64,000 nucleotides of DNA from Phallusia mammillata (Eukaryota > Chordata > Ascidiacea > Phlebobranchia > Ascidiidae). How positions within the stretch are numbered: the first letter of the stretch is position 1; each line of letters begins with the position of its first letter. The position numbers and the translations under genes were made by a program. The notes beneath the pieces were generated by a model. The model made no database searches and was not told where the DNA came from. It worked only from the letters and a program-made list of their open reading frames with translations. The stretch spans positions 1,256-65,255 of the forward strand of contig QLIY01000081.1 in NCBI GenBank assembly GCA_003260075.1, written 5' to 3'. Positions 57,240-64,000 of the stretch are shown piece by piece.

Positions 57240-60200
57240 TCAAAAAGAGCCTCAGAATAAAACAAAATTGGATGAACAATCGTAGGCGACACCAACTTTT
57301 TCCGACTGGAACTATTTAAAAAAATGTTTTCGTTTTAAAAGAGCGCCTATTACACGCCCGGAAGACGACCGTGCGCGCCCATAGATAACGGTTGCTCCAT
57401 ATAATACGAATTTCATCACTAATATTTTCACATTTACATCGGAGTTTAGGTTATTTCATAGATACACCCTGAGGTAATCAGCTTGAGAAACACTTGCCTG
57501 ATGTTTTATGATGAAACTAAATTATTGGTGATAAAATTTTATGTTGAAAATAAAATTTTATTTGACACAGAAAAGGTCTAAATTCTAAACTATTGGAAAA
57601 AAAGAAAATTGTAATTTCATTGTTCCAAACTGTCAGGTATTGCTTTTAACAATCGCCAATCGCTAGTTTGTCGCCGAAAGAAGTTAGGATAGCTTTGAAA
57701 TCGTTTGACACACAAAGACAAAGATTTTTTTAATTAACTTTTAATTAGAGTCGCTAAATCCGATTCGTTTCTAATTTAAATAAATTAGTCATTTAGTCGC
57801 AAAGGTTAAGGGAATAAACGAACCACATCCACATGAAAAGAAGTGGCTTAATTTCATCACGATCCAGACAAACCGAGTTCACCCGCGAACCTGTGTGAAT
57901 ATATTTTTCCCGCAAACTCAACAATTGCGTTTTTTTTTTCACAAACCTCTGTTAAGGCAAAATATTTTTAAATCCAAGGGTTCATAGGATGATAACCTAA
58001 GCTGGGCCAAAGTCGAACCTTTCTAAGGCATAAAAAAGAGTAAAACCAATAGACGGTGAAATCCTTGGCTAAAACAGGATCAATCATGTAGTTTCAGGTG
58101 ATGGAATACAAATAGCTCTGCTGTTGTCGGTTTTGGTCAATTACTAAAACTGTTGTTTTGATTTTTTTCACAGCATTGACCTTTTCTTCTTTTTTGCATC
58201 TCCACAACTAGATGTTGGTAACAATTATTAACGAGTAGAGGCTGAAAAATTTGAGTTCCTTATGTACGCTCGCACTTCATCAAGTCCTAAAACACCAGAG
58301 AATGTTTTCAAAAAGCGAATTTTTGCGGCAGACTCGAAATCTCTTCACAGTTTGAGAATCGCCGCCGTACGTGACATTACGACGTATTTAGTCGACCCAT
58401 AAAACGGTAAACATACCAGAACACAACAACAAACGCAACGCTGTTAGCAAAGTTGCAGATGCCAAGACCACTTCGTAAGGTAGACAATATAGCGATATAC
58501 CTTTTTCATAAATAAAAGCAGCTTTTCTTAAAACAACTACCGAAATTCAGAGGTCAAACTTTCACAACAATGCTTTGCTGACAAAACCACTAAACACGTC
58601 AGCGTCAAAACAACTTCTTTAGAGGTTTAATTTGTTGACCCTGAAGTTTTAAGCGTATATCAGGGTGCAGTCCGTTTGCTCCTGCGTAACCCTTCGTTGA
58701 CACGAAACCAACCTTACATGCATAGCTGCGTGGAAGGAGCCAGTGTCCACACGCTCTACACAGTGTGGACAAACACACCAATAATTAAACGTGACAAAAA
58801 CTGACACGACCTACATTTCAACAGTAGCAAAATGATAAGTGACCATTGCCGACTATTAACAATGTTAGTACATAGTTTTGTAACAACAAAATCCTGCCTT
58901 TTAATGTCAAGAACTTTTCAAATGTCCCAAGTTTAAGATGTCTACATATCGTTTCAATGCTCTTGCATCTTCTCTACTAAATTTATAGAACCCTTACCTC
59001 AGTTTACAAAAGCTGAACTTTGCACCAATCTTTGTACAACGTTGAATACAACAGGTGTTATGTTTTCTTGTCTTGCCAAAAACCAATAGCACATCACAAA
59101 AGACTATCACTACGTCTGCACTGATATCACTAATCCACATACTCGGACATTCAAATTCCTGAACCACAATGAGATCTTTCCAATAACCAACCTAGCTGAT
59201 CAAATCGGAATGTAATAACCGCATTATAACATAGATTGGATATTTAATTCCTTTTATTGGATTTGTGATCAAACAAGCAATAACACGGTGCTGTTCTCTC
59301 TCCTCGGAAATAACAAAACGAGAACGAGTAATAAAAGTTACGAGAAATAGTTTTCTTTGCGTTCTTATTTACGCTTGGGTGGAAACGAGAGAGCAATAAA
59401 TACGACTTATTTATTACACTTGTCGCTTCCCAGGTTATTGAACTGACAAACGGTGATTGACTTTTACATTATCATTCCATCAACTCGACACACATATGAC
59501 AAAGCGTTTTTTAGATAATAACTGAAATATTACAAAACACTAAGAGAAAAACGATGCATAAACTGTCAAAGCATGATTAATTTGAACCAAAGAAGTTTCT
59601 CAGTGAATTTTCTCGAAGTTAAGAAGGCAAATCACAACAGCGCAATATACACGAATACGACCAAGCCAATATATTCGCAGTCCAAATTTCCTGCTCAACT
59701 TGAAAACCAGTTTTGAGTGCAACAAGTTATCAAAACAAGCCAAGTGTTTTTCTCGCTATTCCAACATAAACTGAAGTTGATAAATTGACCGGCTTCCCTC
59801 CTGAACACAGCGGAACATTAATTCCAGAAACCTCTCAACACCGTGCAATTTAAAATTTAAAACAATTTTCAACTTTTTTCTCTATTTGAATAAGCCGAAT
59901 GGGAGCAACTACATTTTTTTATTACCTAGAACTGACCGATTTTGGTTTTAACCAAGGAATCCAAAGTCTATTGCTTTAACTGTTTCCAATTTGAAAATGC
60001 AAATAGTGTTTTTTTCTCCATTACTAAAAAAGTTTTTTTTTTAATGTGTGTAGCAATACCATTGAGCAAAAACCTAGTAGTATTCCAGCAAAAAAACTAA
60101 ATTAAGAGAAGTGTGCAACAAAAACTTGAAAATTGTCAAAACCATTTTTAACAAACTCAAAAATATAAGATAAATCGAAGGAACATGTCTTAAAATATCA

Positions 60201-60887
60201 ACCAATTTTATCATTAGTTATGTTAACCGATTTGAATCATTAACAAGTTGACGTGCTGAGTTTAGTTCCTTTTTTTTTCAACGAAGAAGCCAAACCAGTG
60301 ATTTTGTGCCGTAAACATCACATCCTGTCCAGATTCACCATGGCAACCTTGCGTCACTGCTGACGTAAATCAAACCGCCGCATCACCGAAAAGCCGAAAT
60401 AATGAAATTACAAGTAACTTTCTCTATTCTTTGTCAGGTCGATACTAGTAACAAAACAGCTGAAAACAACCTTTTCAACGTTTTGTTATTTTTTACATTA
60501 CTTCCTACTTTTACGTCGCCCGAGCACGTCTCCATGGATCATAAAGTTTTCATCTGTCAGAAAAGTTTGTCAAACAAGCGGTTTTAGGTCACGTGCTTCG
60601 TCACGCATGGTCGATAGTGACGTGTAAGGCGATCCGCTTGCAGATGACCCGTGCAGGCGTCAGTCACCACAGACACCAGGAAAGGTCGCACAAAGGTACA
60701 AAACATCGCAATAACACAAAGAAAAGCTTTTTGTACCAGCCCCGGTTTAACCCCTTGTGGTCGTTTGTGGAAGTTTGTGGTAATGTAACAATCCTGTCTT
60801 TCCACTTGTTCTTGTGCAAGCTAACAATCCCTCATACATTCTAGTCCCCAAAATGAACTTTTTTTCAAAGAATTCGAAGCATTATAC

Positions 60888-61344
60888 CAGGGGTGTGCAA
60901 CATTTTTCGTCGGTGGGCCGTATAACCAGTTTCAGACCTCAAGCGAGGGCCACATAACTTTTTTTCATGAGCACAATAAATTCGAAATTCTTTCAAAAGC
61001 ATCAATAAATTTATTTTCTACAACATACAGAGTTTCGGCGCAACACTGGCTTTCGCAACAAAATAATTGTATACTAGACAAAGGGAGTTGTTACGTCACA
61101 TTCGGTGAAGTAGGCTACTTGCTGTTACTGCTGTATGATCCACCAGTTGGGAAACGTTAATTTAGCTTATATTTGTTACGTATAGTATAGGAACTTAGGA
61201 GATTCACCATAAACTAGTGGAAAGTTTTGCTAAATTCTCAGAAGAATTGCATTTTTTTATCTTAATCAGTGTGTTGGTGGGGGCCACACTAAATAGCTTG
61301 GCGGGCCGTACTGTGGCCCCCGGGCCGTATGTTGCACGTCCCTG
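60888..61344. mobile_element. hAT-type MITE, 457 bp
   Basis: Ends caggggtgtgcaacat and atgttgcacgtccctg, flanks cattatac (60880-60887) and ctttatac (61345-61352), 7 of 8. Interior ggcgggccgtac and gggccacac blocks are shared with the other hAT ends. Confidence 0.85.
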
Positions 61345-64000
61345 CTTTATACAAACGTTACCAGCTTCTTATTTAACCCAGCAATAAAGGCAATCATAAG
61401 AGACAAACTCATATCAAAAATACATGATAAAACAAATACACATTGCTTTTTCATTGAATAAGAAGCCGACTTTTTTACATCAAGTTAACGACAATTTAAT
61501 AGCTTTAAAATAATAAAATAAAACTTTTTCCTACTTAAATCTCTTCAATAAGCAAGTGTTTAAATCAAACAGCTCAAACAAATTTCACCAAACTATCTTG
61601 CAAAACAGATCTACGCAACTTTACATAATCCACCTTCAATCATCAACTCACTCTAAAAGTCAAGCTAAGCGAGTCAGCCACAAAGTTTTGACACACCAGC
61701 TTAGGGGTCCATAACTTGATTGGATTAAACAGGATTAGAGAGTTGAAAGTCGTATGAGTTGACATTACCAGCGGTTTCTTTGTGTCTTTAACGGATTAAC
61801 CTCTATGCACTCTACACACTGACAAGACAGACGAACGGTTTGCTTTGCGATGGGGATTAACCATAATGTGATTTTAACACAACGCATGAAATTTTTCCCG
61901 GGTTAAAAAACACACAAAGTCAATGCACTTTCAAAATTGTCGTCTTAAACCTACAAAATACACTATTGTAAGTTTTACCGTCCAACAATCGCTTGTTTTA
62001 TCCAAACCAAACACTACAAACGAAGAACTATGTTAAAAAAATAACCCTGTTTAATAAAAATTTAACTTTGAAAAATATTGGTTTATTTTTTGCACATTTA
62101 AATTTGGATATAACTACTTTTGCGTATGGAGGTTACAAAAGAACACACAGAACGCATCTTGTCATAAACCTGCATCATCTTTGCTTAGCTAGACTCTGCT
62201 GTTGTTTCCCCGGGCCACGTTAAAGCAATATACACTGGTTATAGAAAATGCCGTTTGGGGGCAAAATGTTAAGTCTAATTACTGGAAACAAACTCAAAAT
62301 GGGATGAAACTCAAAAACTAAGTCTCCATTAACATACTTAAGCAAAGTTTGTAGTCTAATCTCATGGTGTTTCCGTTTTCACAAGTTGCCTCGGTTAAAT
62401 CGAGACACTACACACAATTTCACTTAATCCCACGCTAACACAGTTACGAAGCGAGTAAAGAACCGGTTAGTTATCACAACAAATTCACACTCTAACCAGC
62501 ACACAAGTACCTTCCCATCTCGCAAAACCAACACAACCGACATGACAGAGAGGAAATCAATTTCCCAACAACATCAAGGTCAGATGCCGACATTAAAGCT
62601 GTTCCAACCTCGATGATGGATCCAATTTTGTCATAAACGGTCTTTGGGGCCCAGGTTTGGTAACAAGTCAAAATTCACTTTTATGAAAACTTGGCGATTG
62701 TAAACAAAACATATTTTTCGTCAAATCTTTATATTTGATTTAGAATTGAAATTGCTAGTATACATTCTTGGTTACATAATGTTATGAAGTACGTAATGGA
62801 CATTATGTAATTTGCTCATTGTCTATTTGATGTTTTTTCTGTCAGGTATTCAATCATTTCCAAATAACCAAACCGAATTTTCTCATGAAGATTCTGAATT
62901 ACATTTTATCGATTATTGCCTAAAGAGAAACACAGCAAATCAGAAAACACCACTGTACATGGTTATACAATCCTGACTGGAAACGCAGCAAATTTCTTTC
63001 AATACTTCAAACTAAATCTTTGTTGTTTTCTGTAACACTATTCTGCTTAGGCAACACCAACTTGAAGACGAGATTATCTAAAAACAACATTGTCAGTTAT
63101 CTAGAAGTTTTATTCACCCATACTATCCTATTCAAATAGCTTGTCTTCTGGTAAAATATGAAACGTCGCCTAATAAAACAGGAATGTGGAACCGAATTAA
63201 TGCTTTCCGCTTTACTCCCCAATTCAACAAACGGTGAGCACACAATTTAAGTGAAAAACAACATCGTCACGAAGATCGTTAAACCTCACACAACAAGAAA
63301 AAATAAACATCATTCGCCACAACTTCTTCAAACTTGTGAAGGTTTAAACTTTAAATCATTCAGTCCATGCTTTTTGAGACGAATTTTGTGTGAAGGATTG
63401 ACTATAACCGCCAAAGCAATGTATTATAAAATAGCAGTAAACATGTTTTAACTACTTTCCAAACCTTTACAGCAAAACTTTCTGAACACTAGTGGTAACT
63501 TTGCTGTATTCTCTTTATTCAGTTTCTGAATACATCTTTAAGCTTCTTGTTTACGATACAGTCACTGACAATACAATAAGTTCACACTTCTTTGATGGGA
63601 CAATTGACACCTTACGTCCATTTCTACAAAACATTGAATGTAAAGCTTGCAAAAGAATTCTTTTTAAACTCCGTCGAACCTGGCAACACAGCAAACACGC
63701 ATTTGCATAAGGCGGATTAAGTCCAAAACGGATTTTCACCGCCTAGTCAGGGTAACTGTCCTCTGCTTTAAAACGCTCTGTAACATCTCAACGTTGCATA
63801 GCCTTTGTTCGGCTTGGTGAATATAAAAGCTAAATTGTCCATCTACGATTCGTTTTTAACAAATTCTCTGCATATAACCGCAACTAAACACCACAAAACA
63901 AAAAACAAAAAAATTTACAAACTCGAGTAAAAAAAATTCGATTCTGTCTTGAGAAACTAAAACAGAAAACAAGCCACGTTTTTTAATTGCACCTGTCCAA

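Noticed and set aside
60334-60347. X-box at ttcaccatggcaac
   Set aside because: Only one half-site fits the RFX consensus.
62540-62575. ATG with nearby GTCAGA donor as a first exon
   Set aside because: No downstream exon in phase and nothing recognised in the short peptide.

Overview
The window is animal nuclear DNA: AT-rich, with long GT-AG introns and many short inverted-repeat transposons. It most likely comes from a tunicate of the Ciona type. Two exact copies of the 16-nt leader that I recall as the Ciona trans-spliced leader are present, each followed by GT, and the two large genes give chordate-like proteins. The species is inference.

Two genes account for almost all recognisable coding sequence, both on the minus strand. 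At 399-8600 is a 13-coding-exon sugar-porter gene, the proton/myo-inositol cotransporter SLC2A13 (HMIT); joining the exons in phase gives 561 codons. About 1.2 kb upstream is a KCNQ voltage-gated potassium channel gene covering 9870 to about 44.8 kb, perhaps to 50 kb. Its shared exons run S1-S6, pore, calmodulin-binding helices A/B, helices C/D and a long Ser/Asp-rich tail. It has two alternative 5' ends, a distal set (43-50 kb) and a proximal set (26.8-27.8 kb). Each encodes its own version of the N-terminus and start of S1, and both splice in the same phase into the same S1 exon. The pore and S5 mix KCNQ1-like and KCNQ2-5-like drug-site residues.

Inside the large KCNQ intron I see two weaker gene candidates: a two-exon small secreted cationic protein on the minus strand (42006-42763), and a 52-codon plus-strand ORF (38443-38601) downstream of two RFX X-box motifs.

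The rest is intronic or intergenic and holds mobile DNA: at least nine hAT-type elements with 8-bp target duplications (one about 1 kb with a decayed transposase end), one Tigger/pogo-like MITE with TA duplication, tRNA-derived SINE pieces, a family of hammerhead-ribozyme-like motifs, spliced-leader-like sequences and a minisatellite. From 50 to 64 kb I find no gene I can support.

Six runs of exactly 10 G are flanked by near-identical direct duplications, and there are longer runs of 94 C, 73 G and 97 G. This looks like filled assembly gaps, with overlapping (allelic) contig ends left unmerged, rather than biology. Coding claims there should be ignored.
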